The notes beneath the pieces are model-generated. The model did no database searches. It was not told the origin of the DNA and saw only the letters and a program-made list of their open reading frames with translations. A stretch of DNA of 64,000 bases from Doryteuthis pealeii (taxonomy: Eukaryota > Mollusca > Cephalopoda > Myopsida > Loliginidae): the NCBI GenBank assembly GCA_023376005.1, contig CM042145.1, positions 13,367,073-13,431,072 on the forward strand, written 5' to 3'. Shown here in pieces: positions 42,797 to 53,600 of the stretch (the stretch's first letter is position 1; each line of letters opens with the position of its first letter). Position numbers and translations under genes: made by a program.

Positions 42797-43760
42797 TGGC
42801 CCAAAATTAGCCGAAAATGCGTTTTTGACAAAATGAATTTAGCCCCCACTATAGAAAATAATTTACCAAAAATCAGGGAATTATCGGATTTTAATGAAAT
42901 TTTTGGTGTTTATTTATCAACGAATGATCTTTATAATGCATTATTTATTTTATTTCAAAACTTTCTCATTTTTTTCAGGTCACTTAATTTTGACCCCCCC
43001 CTTATTTTGGGGGTGTAACATTTTTTGAGTTGATCATTTTCTGTACTAATTACAGTATAAATAAAGAGATAAAAGACCGAAGTTATGAATAGAAAAGAAA
43101 AATTTTTATGGTGGCTTTTCTATGAGAAAATAAGTACCAAAAATCGGAAAATAAAATGTAAAAAAATAATAAAAAAATAAATTTTAGGAGATTTCTTTTT
43201 TACTCATTTCGATAATTATTTAATTGGCTATTATCTTATAAAAGAAAAAATTATACATCGATATTTTTCTGCTTAAAAACTTAAGGTTTGCATTAAATAG
43301 ATATTTATTTCTAGAATCTAAAAATATAACATTTTAAACTTAACATCAGGCTTTTGATATTTTAAATGAATTTTATATATTCATTTTTCATAGCAAAATA
43401 CTTAATTAAAGTTTTGAAATAAAATAACTGATGCATTATAAAATTCATTAATTGATAAATGAATACTGAAAATTTTATTAAAATCAGATCATTCCCTGAT
43501 TTTTGGTAAATTTTTTTGCAATCACGAATGTTACATTAAATTTGTTAAAAAGCCATTTTAAGCCATTTTAAACCAGCGTCTCAGACCGAAAGCGATAGAA
43601 ATTGTCCGAAAAAATCGTTTTAAATGTTTTTTTTTTAAATTGTATATGTAATGATATTTTTCTTTTTTAAATGATGGTCATTATGTTAGTACTTATCGTT
43701 TTAGACAAAAGTTTGACCTTAAATAATCGATTTGATTAATTTTAATTTGTTTTTAAAACA
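42797..43760 (+). mobile_element. Repeat family I, right partner of the inverted repeat
   Basis: It begins CCAAAATTAGCCGAAAATGC. The frame from 42833 holds PTIENNLPKIRELSDFNEIF then GVYLSTNDLYNALFILFQNF. A reversed partial copy of the same segment is at 43420-43510, so the element also has subterminal inverted repeats of about 90 bp. No catalytic motif is visible. Confidence 0.7.
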
Positions 43761-43916
43761 AAAAATCTGTCGCAAACAGACGAATTTGGGGCCAACCTAG
43801 TTTAGATTGACCCATCCCTTGGGTGGGCTAAGTCTGATAAGTGGGTAGTTTCCTTAAATTCATTTATTTTATTCTTTACTCTGTTATTTACTCTGTTTAT
43901 TTCAATTTTATGGTAT

Positions 43917-43928
<12 letters not shown>

Positions 43929-43984
<56 letters not shown>

Positions 43985-44215
43985 GAGGATATGTGCTTAA
44001 TTGAAGTCATACCTAATTTTGAAAATTAATTAGTTAATGATTAATGAACTTAGGCGGGCATATATGTTCAATTTAGCCTTACATTTGAACAATTCATTAA
44101 TTATTAACTAATTAATTTTCAAAATTAGGTATGACTTCAATTAAGCACATATCCTCAAAAAATTGTTGGCTAAAAAAGCCATATCAAATAAACACATTGT
44201 TTTATTTACTACTCT

Positions 44216-44275
<60 letters not shown>
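43929..44275. mobile_element. Palindromic element between (AC)n(TA)n tracts
   Basis: TTGGAGGATATGTGCTTAAT...AATTAATTAGTTAAT (from 43981) is mirrored at 44092-44153 with a loop near 44040-44090. Both sides have an (AC)n(TA)n tract (43929-43980 and 44215-44272). A half copy with the same order is at 51609-51850. Confidence 0.8.
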
Positions 44276-44277
<2 letters not shown>

Positions 44278-44354
44278 GCAAAATATAAGAAATTAAAAAA
44301 AGGATTTTAAGCATTTTTAGGCTTAAAAACCTAAAGGTTTTTTCTTTATATATA

Positions 44355-45210
44355 CTAGCAAAAAAAAAAAACACCCTCCGGGTGGTATAAAAATTATTTT
44401 CGCCATGCTCTTTTGTGAAAAAAATTTAAACAGATCTTTGGAATCTTATAGAATGATAATTTTCTTTTGGGGGGCATCAAATGAAAAAAAAATGTTTGTT
44501 TTGTTTTATGACAGACAATAATCAAACAATTTTTTTTTGCCATATAATAAAATATAAATTATTACTTAATATTAGGATTATATTATAATCTTATTCATAT
44601 TAATTAATAATTTTATTGAAAAATATTAAATTTAACTACAGTACACTTTTTATTTCTTTAAAACCCTGTATCATTGAATCTGAAAATAAGGTGTAAGCAT
44701 GATTGATTAAGCTGTTGTATTAAGCTGTTGAGGAAGTAAGTATATTTTTTGTTACTGAGTTTATTTTTAAGAAGAGAGAGTAAGCATGATTGATGAAACT
44801 CTAATTAAATTTAAACTCATAATGATACACTTAAATACACAAACATCTTCAAATTTAATGTATAAGAAGATCATATGACTATTTCTTGTTTGTAAATAAT
44901 TTTCTCGTAAAACTATGCATTAGATAACTTTAAATATATATTAAAATAAAACTAACTATATATAAATCAATACTACCGGGTATGTATTTATTAAAACTTG
45001 TTTTGTGGACTATTTAATGTTGTATACTTAATTTCTGAGTATATATAATACAGGGTTGTTCTTTATTCTATGTATTAATGATTTTGACTATAAATTAAAT
45101 ACCTATTGGTAAACTTATGCAATTCCTGAGGGTATTGTGATGTAGGCAGTGATGTAGTTTAGGTTACAAACAGACAGCAAATCTCTATTATAATAGGATA
45201 TATATATATA
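44355..45210 (+). mobile_element. Repeat of the 'ACTAGCAA...CACCC' family, long copy
   Basis: It starts ATACTAGCAAAAAAAA, then CACCCTCCGGGTG, and ends GTTTAGGTTACAAACAGACA then CTATTATAATAGGATATA and (TA)n. The inside is AT-rich without an ORF. Confidence 0.6.
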
Positions 45211-45440
45211 TAATTGTGCTCTACTTAGCGTATTGAGCGCTTTTCACATAAACAACTTAGAAAACTCCTCCAGTGTTTTTTCTTTTGGCCACTACATATG
45301 AGACTGATTATTTTCAGAAAGTACAGATATGCTGGTCTTTTCTTTTTTTAAATTTTTCCCCAGATGCAAGTTTGAAAATTTTTTTTTATTTTGCAAAACT
45401 GAGTTATCTGGGTTTTTCCACACCGATAGAGTTTAGAAGT

Positions 45441-45442
45441 AA

Positions 45443-45490
<48 letters not shown>
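45441..45490 (+). repeat. (TA)n microsatellite
   Basis: About 24 TA units after AAGTAAAAAA. Confidence 0.95.
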
Positions 45491-45494
<4 letters not shown>

Positions 45495-45917
45495 TAAATT
45501 TTTCTAAAAAACATATGTCTTGCTAAATTTTCAGTTTTCTGTTAGCTGTTTCCAGGTGACTGTATATGATCTGAGGATGAAAAAATGATCTGTTTTATAG
45601 ATATCTGTCAGAAAACAGTGATTGGCAAGACATGCAAGTTATTGTTAGAGAATTTAACCTTCAAAGAGTTTCCACTCCTCTGCCATTTTGGTTAAACTGA
45701 ATAAATATTAATCTAATGTCTACATGTCATTTCATTTTAACTGTAAAAAATTTTAGAGGTGTGACATTTGTAGGTTGGTTGGTTGGTTTTGGTTGGATTT
45801 TACAGCATGTCAACTCTTGGCTTATTTTATACCAAAGACATTTTTGTTTTGTTCATTCTTATTGCGTATTCAATTTGTAAAAAACATTTTCTTAAAGCTC
45901 ATTTTTTAATCTATTTA

Positions 45918-46330
45918 ACCCATAGATGGGACCCTAACAGGTGCTACCACTCTGGGTCAGGTTGGACCTGGGAGTAATTATGATGAAGGGGTTCTCCACA
46001 TTCCCCAAAGCTCCAAAATTGAAACCTCACCACTAGATACAGTTTAACGTCATACCCAGGACACTAAAACCCTCAGCCACCGCCTTCTAGCACATATAAG
46101 ATGAAAAGGGTTGGGAGTTTACCATAAGGGCAATAGGGATGGGACAGTCATATAGATGCTAGGGCTTGACGTGACCAACTGATTGATCGAAGGGGGCTTC
46201 TCTGACTATCCGTCTAGCCCAAATAAGGGCCAAAGTAGAGTGCTACAACCCATGGTGAACAGGTGGCTGGGGATTTTACCCCTCTGCAAAGGTGCAATCA
46301 GTGTACTCCAAGTGCATTAGGCAGATATTC
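45918..46330 (-). mobile_element. Interspersed repeat family G, near-complete copy
   Basis: Reverse of the 39.5-kb copy: AACCCATAGATGGGACCCTA, then CACCGCCTTCTAGCAC, a block with GCTAGGGCTTGACGTGACCA, and TACCCCTCTGCAAAGGTGCA at the far end. Confidence 0.7.
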
Positions 46331-46417
46331 TTTCCAAGTATTATTTTGGAATCCACAAAAAATACAACAAACCATTTGACATTTATTATGAATAGTGAAA
46401 ATTATATTCTCTTGTTG

Positions 46418-46710
46418 GAGGTGCCTGTGGTGAAATGGTTATCGTCATAGGAAATGGACATAGTGACATAAGTTCAAATCCTGGTGAGGCTGGTTGCATT
46501 TCACATAGCACTAATACCCTTGGAAAATGTACAAATTCAATTATTCTCCCTCTAGCTATGGGTAAATAGTTGAGCAGACTTGGTTCTTTAACCTTGGTAT
46601 AACAACCATTCAAGAAGAGAAAAACTCTGAATTCAAACCTGTTAAACTCTACTTAAAAAATTGACCTTGTGTCACATCCTGCTTGTGCAAAGAAGTTTGT
46701 AAATATGTGT
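46418..46710 (+). mobile_element. SINE family A, full length
   Basis: Head GGAGGTGCCTGTGGTGAAAT, box B AAGTTCAAATCCTGG, body CTCTAGCTATGGGTAAATAG, 3' end CACATCCTGCTTGTGCAAAG. Confidence 0.75.
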
Positions 46711-46714
46711 AGCG

Positions 46715-47210
46715 TTAGCTTCGTATTTGCCTGGGAGAGTTGTCTGCCCGATTTAGTTTGCTGGTGCCCGCTAGGGGGCTATAGTATTTAAGCACCAGGT
46801 TCAAACCCTTCTGCCCCTTTTCCTGTTCCAGTAACCACGAGACACATGGGGTAGATTTTGGTCTAACCCTTCTCGTTGGGGCTTCGCCCCCCCTTACATT
46901 ACTGTAAGTGAATTAACACAGCATGGACTATCCCTAGTCTCATGTCTGTGGCTTTTATATGTTATCTTGTACCATTCATGAATGTGTATTCATCTTTTTA
47001 CCTATGTACTTTGTATCTCGTCATATCCATGTGCTGTACCATATTAAATGTTTTGTCTGTTAACCTTCGTCGGAGTCATGTATCCAATATATATAACTTT
47101 GAACCTTTCTTACATATGCATATTCTCTTGTTTCTTTTGGCTAATTGTTGGTGTCTCATATTGTCTAACAGTTTTCCACCTGGTTCTCATCGTCTCTTTT
47201 TAAGAGCTTA
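46715..47210 (+). other. Unclassified lower-AT segment, possible solo LTR
   Basis: It starts TGTAGCGTTAGCTTCGTATT and has a TATTTAAG box-like site near 46786 and a hairpin GGGGCTTCGCCCC at 46878. The open frame at 46942-47211 is hydrophobic without a recognisable domain. I could not find a second copy or define both ends, so the LTR reading is weak. Confidence 0.3.
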
Positions 47211-47837
47211 AGCATACATGGTGTATACAAATTTCTCAACAAGTGACCCTGTTGAAGGTCATTGTTGAAGATACTGACTCAAAATAACTGTGGACTCCTG
47301 CATTTATAGAGAGGTGTGAATGTCTCTGTCCCTTCTTGTTCATTAGAGTTTGACCCCTCAATCAAATCTCCAGATTCCAACTGCTGGAGACATTTACAAC
47401 AGGATTTGTTATTTTTTTAGGCCACCTGAACTTGCAAACATCAAAACTGAGATGGGAGTAAGGATTTGTTTATTTCAACTTCTTCATCATAGGTCAGAGA
47501 AAGAGACAGAAAAGAGATATAGATAGACTGATAGATTAATGGGTAGATTGATTTTTATTTTACTTCCGTTCATAGATATCTTCTTTCTTTTTTTACTTAT
47601 TTTACTTTTATCACACACACACACATATATATATATAGGTAAATAATATCTAATATTTCAGTGATAGGACTCAACCAGAAAAGTTGAGAGCTCAACATAC
47701 ATATAAATAATGTTTACATAACACATACATATATATACCTTTGTATATACATATATACTTACATCCACATATGTATGTATATTTATGTATATGGAGGATA
47801 GTATAAATAAATAAATGAAAACCTTGAGGTAATCAGA

Positions 47838-47846
47838 TAATAAATT

Positions 47847-47882
<36 letters not shown>

Positions 47883-47985
47883 ACCTTTTTACACACACAC
47901 ACACACACACAACACACACACACACACACACACAACAATATATTATTATATATATATGTATGTATATATATATATATATAATCCA
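47838..47985 (+). repeat. Compound (TA)n and (AC)n microsatellite
   Basis: (TA)n, then two (AC)n runs separated by a single A, then (TA)n again. Confidence 0.95.
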
Positions 47986-48093
47986 AAAATCCGGAGAAGA
48001 AATCTTCCTTACGACATAGAAGTTTTTTTTTAAATTGTCGTAGTTTGCAGAGCTCAATGTGTACTCTTATTGTCAGAATCACAGAGCAAAATT

Positions 48094-48659
48094 ATATAAG
48101 TAAAAAAATATAACAGAAGATTTAGATTTTTTGCATTATAACCTGTTTCAGGAAGCCTAGACCAATTGTCTAGTGTTCCCAATCATCAGATGTGAATGAT
48201 TAATTCTTTATTATTTTTAAGGTAGTTGAAAACCCGATTTAAAAAAATGTTTTTTTTATTGTCCTGTGTTCACTGTGTATACCCCTCTGGAAGCCATTGG
48301 TCATGAATTAACATTTTGCCCAGTTTGTATTTTGCTGTCAGGTTATTTATTAGGGGTCACGGTTAAATCAATCTATTACAGATTTCAACTAAAGACTACC
48401 CCATCAAAGGGAAATTACAGGAAAATACAAACTGGGAAATATGTTAATTTATGACCAACAGCTTATTACCTTCCAGAGGGATATACACACAGGAACACAG
48501 GACAATAAAAAAAAATACAAAACGGGTTTTCAACTGCCTTAAAACTAAAATAAAAAATTCATCAATCGCATCTGATGATTGGGAACACTAAAGATTTGGT
48601 CTAGGCTTCCTGAAAAAGGCTATAAAGCTAAAAATCTAAATCTTCTGTTATATTTTTTA

Positions 48660-48666
<7 letters not shown>
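48094..48666. mobile_element. Large foldback element, about 573 bp with stem near 250 bp
   Basis: The left end TATAAGTAAAAAAATATAAC pairs with the right end GTTATATTTTTTACTTATA. Further in, AGGAAGCCTAGACCAATTGT pairs with the inverse near 48575-48615, GTCCTGTGTTCACTGTGTAT with the inverse near 48480-48505, and CCCAGTTTGTATTTT with the inverse near 48420-48440. The unpaired centre is only about 70 bp. There is no ORF, and TA-rich sequence lies on both flanks. Confidence 0.85.
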
Positions 48667-48693
<27 letters not shown>

Positions 48694-49181
48694 TGCAGAA
48701 ATTCCATGAAAACGCGCATTTCGGCCTAAACACAGCGAGGAACCGAAGACTAATGCTGTGACGTAATATCATTCTTTATTTATTTATTTATTATTTTTTA
48801 TTCTTTAATTTTCTTTATGTTGCACATGACTTTCACGATCAAAGCCATGCAACATTTTGAACAATCACCATGATCGTATTTCGGATGAGTTACGTCACAC
48901 AATTTCAAAAGAAAATTAACGGTTAAAAAATGCCAAATCCGTTCACTTCATTTAATTACTTTTTTGCCCTCATATACATTTTATTTTTTTTTCTCCAGAC
49001 TGTCTGATATACCTTGAAAAAGGGTGATGGTTCACCCAAAATATTGGAATAGATTAAACCAGGAACAGAGCAATGTTTGAATATATAAAAATTCTGATTT
49101 TTGTTCTGTTTTTCTTGTTTTTGTTCTTTTTTCCAATGCTTCAAAAGACCAACAAACCACGTTCACAAGAACATAACATAC

Positions 49182-49186
<5 letters not shown>

Positions 49187-49226
<40 letters not shown>
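49187..49226 (+). repeat. (TA)n microsatellite at a SINE tail
   Basis: About 20 TA units directly before the reversed 3' end of a family A SINE. Confidence 0.95.
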
Positions 49227-49233
<7 letters not shown>

Positions 49234-50095
49234 AACTCCTCCGCACAAGCAGAATGTGACACAAGGTCAATTTCTTAAGTGGAGTTTAACAGGTTTGAAT
49301 TCAGTTTGAATAATGATAATAATGAAATTTATTGTGTACAGTGCTCAGGTGCACCACAACTCATCAAAGTCTCATGTCTAGTACACAGAATAATGTATTA
49401 GTGTCAGGAACATGAACAGTGTACAGTAATAATATACATGTATGTGTGCGCATATGTGCATATGTGTGTGGTGTGCGGAATCAGGTATAGTGTTGGTGGA
49501 TTACAGGAAGCATGGAGGCTTTGAAAGATGCAGTGTTTTGGCAGCCCACACCGGATGCAGGCAGCTTATTCCATGCCTCAGCAATTCTGAGTGTGAAAAA
49601 AATGTTTCAGAGTCATGTGAGCAATGCTGTTTTCTGACTTTGTAGGCATGCCCACGTGTGTTAGAAACATGGAGATCAAAAAGGTGCTCAAGGTTGCTCT
49701 TGTTGAGATGATTAATGACCTTATGAGCGTTTACCAGGTCAGTTGCCAGATGCCGGAGTTTCAACGAATCCATTCTCAGGGCAGCAAGAAGTTCAGAATA
49801 TGGCAGATGCCTGGTGGAGGGTATTCGTTTGGTTGCACATCTCTGTACAGTTTCTAGGAGGTTAATGTTCTGAGCGTGATAGGGGTTCCAGACTGGTGAT
49901 GCAAATTCCAAGTGTGGCCACACCATAGCTTTGTACAGCTTTAAATAGATAGCCGGTGAGCGGTTTTCCTTCTCCTAGACTGGTTACCTAGCCATAGTTA
50001 ATCCTTAATTTAACTTAAATTTAATTTTCTATGTGAAATGCAAACAGCTTCGTCCAGGATTTGAACTCGGGTCAACGAGTCTATTTCCTACCACA
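49227..50095 (-). mobile_element. SINE family A split by a LINE insertion
   Basis: The reversed SINE 3' part runs to GGTTTGAATTCAG at about 49305. It resumes with TTTTCCTTCTCCTAGACTGG at 49962 and ends with the box A/B region (GGATTTGAACTCGGGTCAAC) near 50060-50092. In intact copies these two pieces are contiguous (GAATTCAGAGTTTTCC). The CTATTTACCC block is also deleted. Confidence 0.75.
49306..49961 (-). mobile_element. LINE 3' end (Jockey/CR1-like) inserted in a SINE
   Basis: The minus frame from 49926 gives VWPHLEFASPVWNPYHAQNI then NLLETVQRCATKRI, the conserved RPxLEYaxxVWxPxxxxxxxxLExVQRRaTK segment near the C-terminus of non-LTR reverse transcriptases. A one-base shift then leads to FFTLRIAEAWNKLP-like sequence. 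The 3'UTR contains CAGGTGCACCACAACTCATC and the tail is (AAT)n. It is the same family as 25775-26085 but longer. Confidence 0.88.
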
Positions 50096-50142
50096 CACAT
50101 ACATACATACATACATATATATATATATATTATATATATATA

Positions 50143-51435
50143 TTATTATACTAAAGCTGAGCAAATCAACTTTATGTTCCCCAAGGTTTTTTTATTGTTT
50201 AGTTTAATGAGACAAATGTTATACTAAATTATTCCTTACATCTAGGATTGAATTATGTTTGAAAAAAACAACATTTTCAGCATTTTATTTAGCAGTAATT
50301 TGCAATTAAGTCATAAAGGAACCAATCTCTCTTTAATCTCACTCCCTATCAATTTCACTCTCTCTATTATGTAGTAATCTATCTGTGGGAGCAATTTGGA
50401 CAGTTACTCTCAAAGCCAGCCTAACTGCTGGCTTTTGAAAATCAGCGGTCGAGAGAAATATCCCTTTCCCTTGTCATAGTAAAAATTTTCAAGTGTCTTT
50501 TTTTTTTTTTTTGACCTCAAATTTTTATGAAAACTTTGTTTCTTCTTTTGAATGGTCTAAAAATTTTGAAGATAATATTAACCTTTATTCAAGTTTCATT
50601 GTGTTAAATATAGAGGGGGGGGGAATTCCCACCCCCTATGTTAAAATAAAATTATTTTTGAAATAGGTTTTTTGTTAGAAATATTATGAGAATTATTTTT
50701 AATTTTTTTTTAAATTAAAAAACAGCTTCTTTATTTTAAGAAATAACTATTATTACTATAAAGACAGATGTCTTAATATAAATCAGTTGAGTATAGATTT
50801 TTCTAAAAATCATTAATTAGAATTATATTCAAAAATATATAAAAAATTAAAAAAAATTTTTTTTTAATTAAAATTTAAAAAATATATATATAAAATAATT
50901 TTAAACAGTTTAGCTATTTATCTTATTAAAATATACTCCTAAATTTAGAAATGTTTAAAAAATACTTTAAATTGCCGAAAAAATATTGTGTGATTTTTCC
51001 AACAACCTAAGCTGAGATCAATGTTAGAAATATTATGAGAATTATTTTTAATTTTTTTTTTAAATTAAAAAATAGCTTCTTTATTTTAAGAAATAACTAT
51101 TATTACTATAAAGACAGATGTCTTAATATAAATCAATTGAGTTATATATCGCCCACATATATAGATTTTTCTAAAAATCGGCATTAAGTCAAAAATTAGA
51201 ATTTAAAAAATATATATAAGAAAATCAAAAATATATAAGAAAATTAAAAAATATTTTTAAAAAAAATTAAAATTAAATAAAATATATATAAAAAATAATT
51301 TTAAACAGTTTAGCTATTTATCTTATTAAAAAAAAAGTTTAAAAAATACTTTAAATTGATGAAAAAATATTGTGTGATTTTTCCAACAACCTAAGCTGAG
51401 ATCAATGGGTGACCCAATGGGTCACGTTTTTTCTA
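50143..51435 (+). mobile_element. Repeat family H, long copy with an internal 350-bp tandem duplication
   Basis: It starts TATACTAAAGCTGAGCAAAT and ends AATGGGTGACCCAATGGGTC then TTTTTTCTAGTATATATA. Inside, 50674-51022 and 51023-51394 are two copies of one unit. Both begin GTTAGAAATATTATGAGAAT and end CAACCTAAGCTGAGATCAAT. Very AT-rich, no ORF. Confidence 0.7.
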
Positions 51436-51463
51436 GTATATATATATATATATATATATAGAC

Positions 51464-51600
51464 CTTATGGGTAACTCCCAACCCTTTTTATTATATATGT
51501 GCTAGAAGGCAGCGGCTGAGGGTGTTAGTGTCTTTATTATGACGTTAAACTGCATCTAGTGGTGAGGTTCTAATTTTAGAGCTTTGGGGAATGTGGATTA
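51464..51600 (+). mobile_element. Interspersed repeat family G, partial
   Basis: It contains GTGCTAGAAGGCAGCGGCTG and AACTGCATCTAGTGGTGAGG and ends at GGGAATGTGGATTA before an (AC)n tract. Confidence 0.65.
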
Positions 51601-51606
51601 CACCAT

Positions 51607-51608
<2 letters not shown>

Positions 51609-51640
<32 letters not shown>

Positions 51641-51850
51641 TATATATATATATATATGTGTGTGTATATATGTGTGTGTGTGTGTATATATGTGTGTGTA
51701 TATATATATGTGTATATATGTATATACATATATATTTTTGGAGGATATGTGCTTAATTGAAGTCATACCTAATTTTGAAAATTAATTAGTTAATAATTAA
51801 TGAATTTTAGATGGGCATATATGTTCAAATGTAAGGCTAAACAAATCGAG
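51609..51850 (+). mobile_element. Half copy of the palindromic (AC)n(TA)n element
   Basis: (AC)n, mixed TG/TA tracts, then TTGGAGGATATGTGCTTAAT up to GAAAATTAATTAGTTAATAA. The second arm seen at 44 kb is missing. Confidence 0.7.
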
Positions 51851-51884
51851 AAAATGTCAATGTCTGAATGTACACTTCCATCTA

Positions 51885-51998
51885 TTAGGTCTCATCAGCA
51901 AGGTTATAGACATGGGAGACTGCTCTGTGTGTGACTCGAAACCTCGACTGCCAAGCTGACAGGCGAAGATTCTAACCACTACACCAGCTGGCCATTCC
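51885..51998 (-). mobile_element. tRNA-Asp-like SINE head (family D)
   Basis: The reverse complement reads TGGTGTAGTGGTTAGAATCT then TCGCCTGTCAGCTTGGCAG and GAGGTTTCGAGTCACAC. Box A, an anticodon-like arm with CCTGTCA and box B resemble tRNA-Asp(GTC). The acceptor stem is absent, so this is a SINE head. Confidence 0.6.
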
Positions 51999-52086
51999 CA
52001 GATTCTTTGTATGTTTAGAACTCACTCACTCTCATACTGTCGTGTAGCAAGTCAATAAAAAGTGGAATATAAATAAGTTCAAATTA

Positions 52087-52622
52087 AATTATATTAATGT
52101 GGAGGCTGGAAGGAGAAGAATTGATGGGAAAGGTGCTATAGGCATTTTAAAATGTGTGTACTGCATTGGAAATTAATTTTGTTTAAAAATGGTTTGTATT
52201 GTTTTATTATACAAAATTCAAAACAACTAACCTTGTTGTCCGCAACAATTCCTCTCCCCAGACAAGTCGGCTTTAAGTGAGACCAATGTAGTTATACAGA
52301 TTTAAATGTCCCTTAGGAGATTGCAGTCCCCAGAAAATGAAAATACATACATTGGATTCACCTCAACCACATTGTCACGTCGTCTAACCCTCTATTTAAC
52401 AGTATAGCTCCATTTCAACACAAATACCACCTACCAAAATTACATTCTGCCACAAAGAAAAATAAACAAAAAGCTGCCAAATACTAGAAGCTTTAGTACA
52501 TAAAACAATACAAACCATCCTTAAACAAAATTAATTTCCAATGCAGTACACACATTTTAAAATGCCTATAGCCACCTTCCCATCAATTCTTTCTCCTTCC
52601 AGCCTCCACATTAATATAATTT
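52087..52622. mobile_element. Foldback element with 120-bp arms
   Basis: The left arm AATTATATTAATGTGGAGGC...TTTGTATTGTTTTA (52087-52206) is the near-perfect reverse complement of 52501-52622. The 290-bp interior is non-repetitive and slightly GC-richer. There is no ORF. Confidence 0.85.
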
Positions 52623-52811
52623 AAAAAAAACTGGAACACATCACCCCTGATGTGAGCACTTCGAAGTGCCGAAGAATACTCGGGACCTGAACTTTGGTGG
52701 ACTGTATCCACGAATTCCACCCAAACATTAAAAAGTTGGCCAGAAAACTTGAAAGAAATCACAAATGAAATTGTTAAACAGGAATGTGTCTTTTGTTTAA
52801 TTCAACCATGC

Positions 52812-53501
52812 ATATATATATATTATATATATATATATATATATGTATATGTATATATATGTATATGTATATAATGTATATTATAATGATATGTATTATA
52901 TATATATTTATATGTTATATAGTATATAATTGTATGTATATGTATATATAATATATAGTATTATATATATATATATAAGTATAGTATATAGTATGTAATG
53001 TAATATTATATTATATATGATAGTATATAATATGTATTATAATATGTCATTATGATATATATTAGTAATATGTATTATATATGTAGATAATGTATATGTA
53101 TACTATTATATATAGTATATTATATATATATGATATATATATATATTATATATGTATACATATACTAATATATATATATACTATATGTATATATATATAT
53201 GTATGATGTATATATATATATTATATATACATATACATGATATATAACATAATATGTATATATGATTTGTAGTAGTTATATACTATATATATGATAGATA
53301 TATGAGAATATGTTATATATATATGTATATGAATGATATATATATATTATATATATATTATATATATGTATATATATATATATTATATTATATTATATAT
53401 ATATTATACTATATATATATATGTTAAATATATATTATAATATATATAGTATATATATATATGTATATGTATATATATATAAATATATATATATGTATAA
53501 T

Positions 53502-53544
<43 letters not shown>

Positions 53545-53600
53545 ATATATAATATATAGTACTATAATATGGTATATATAATATTAATAAATATAATCAA
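52812..53600 (+). repeat. Degenerate (TA)n satellite tract, first block
   Basis: Mostly TATA with scattered G, C and frame changes such as GTATATG. No coding content. Confidence 0.9.

Noticed and set aside
46942..47211. Hydrophobic 89-codon frame that could suggest a small membrane protein
   Set aside because: No domain, no splice or promoter context, and composition typical of T-rich DNA. It lies in a possible LTR-like repeat segment.
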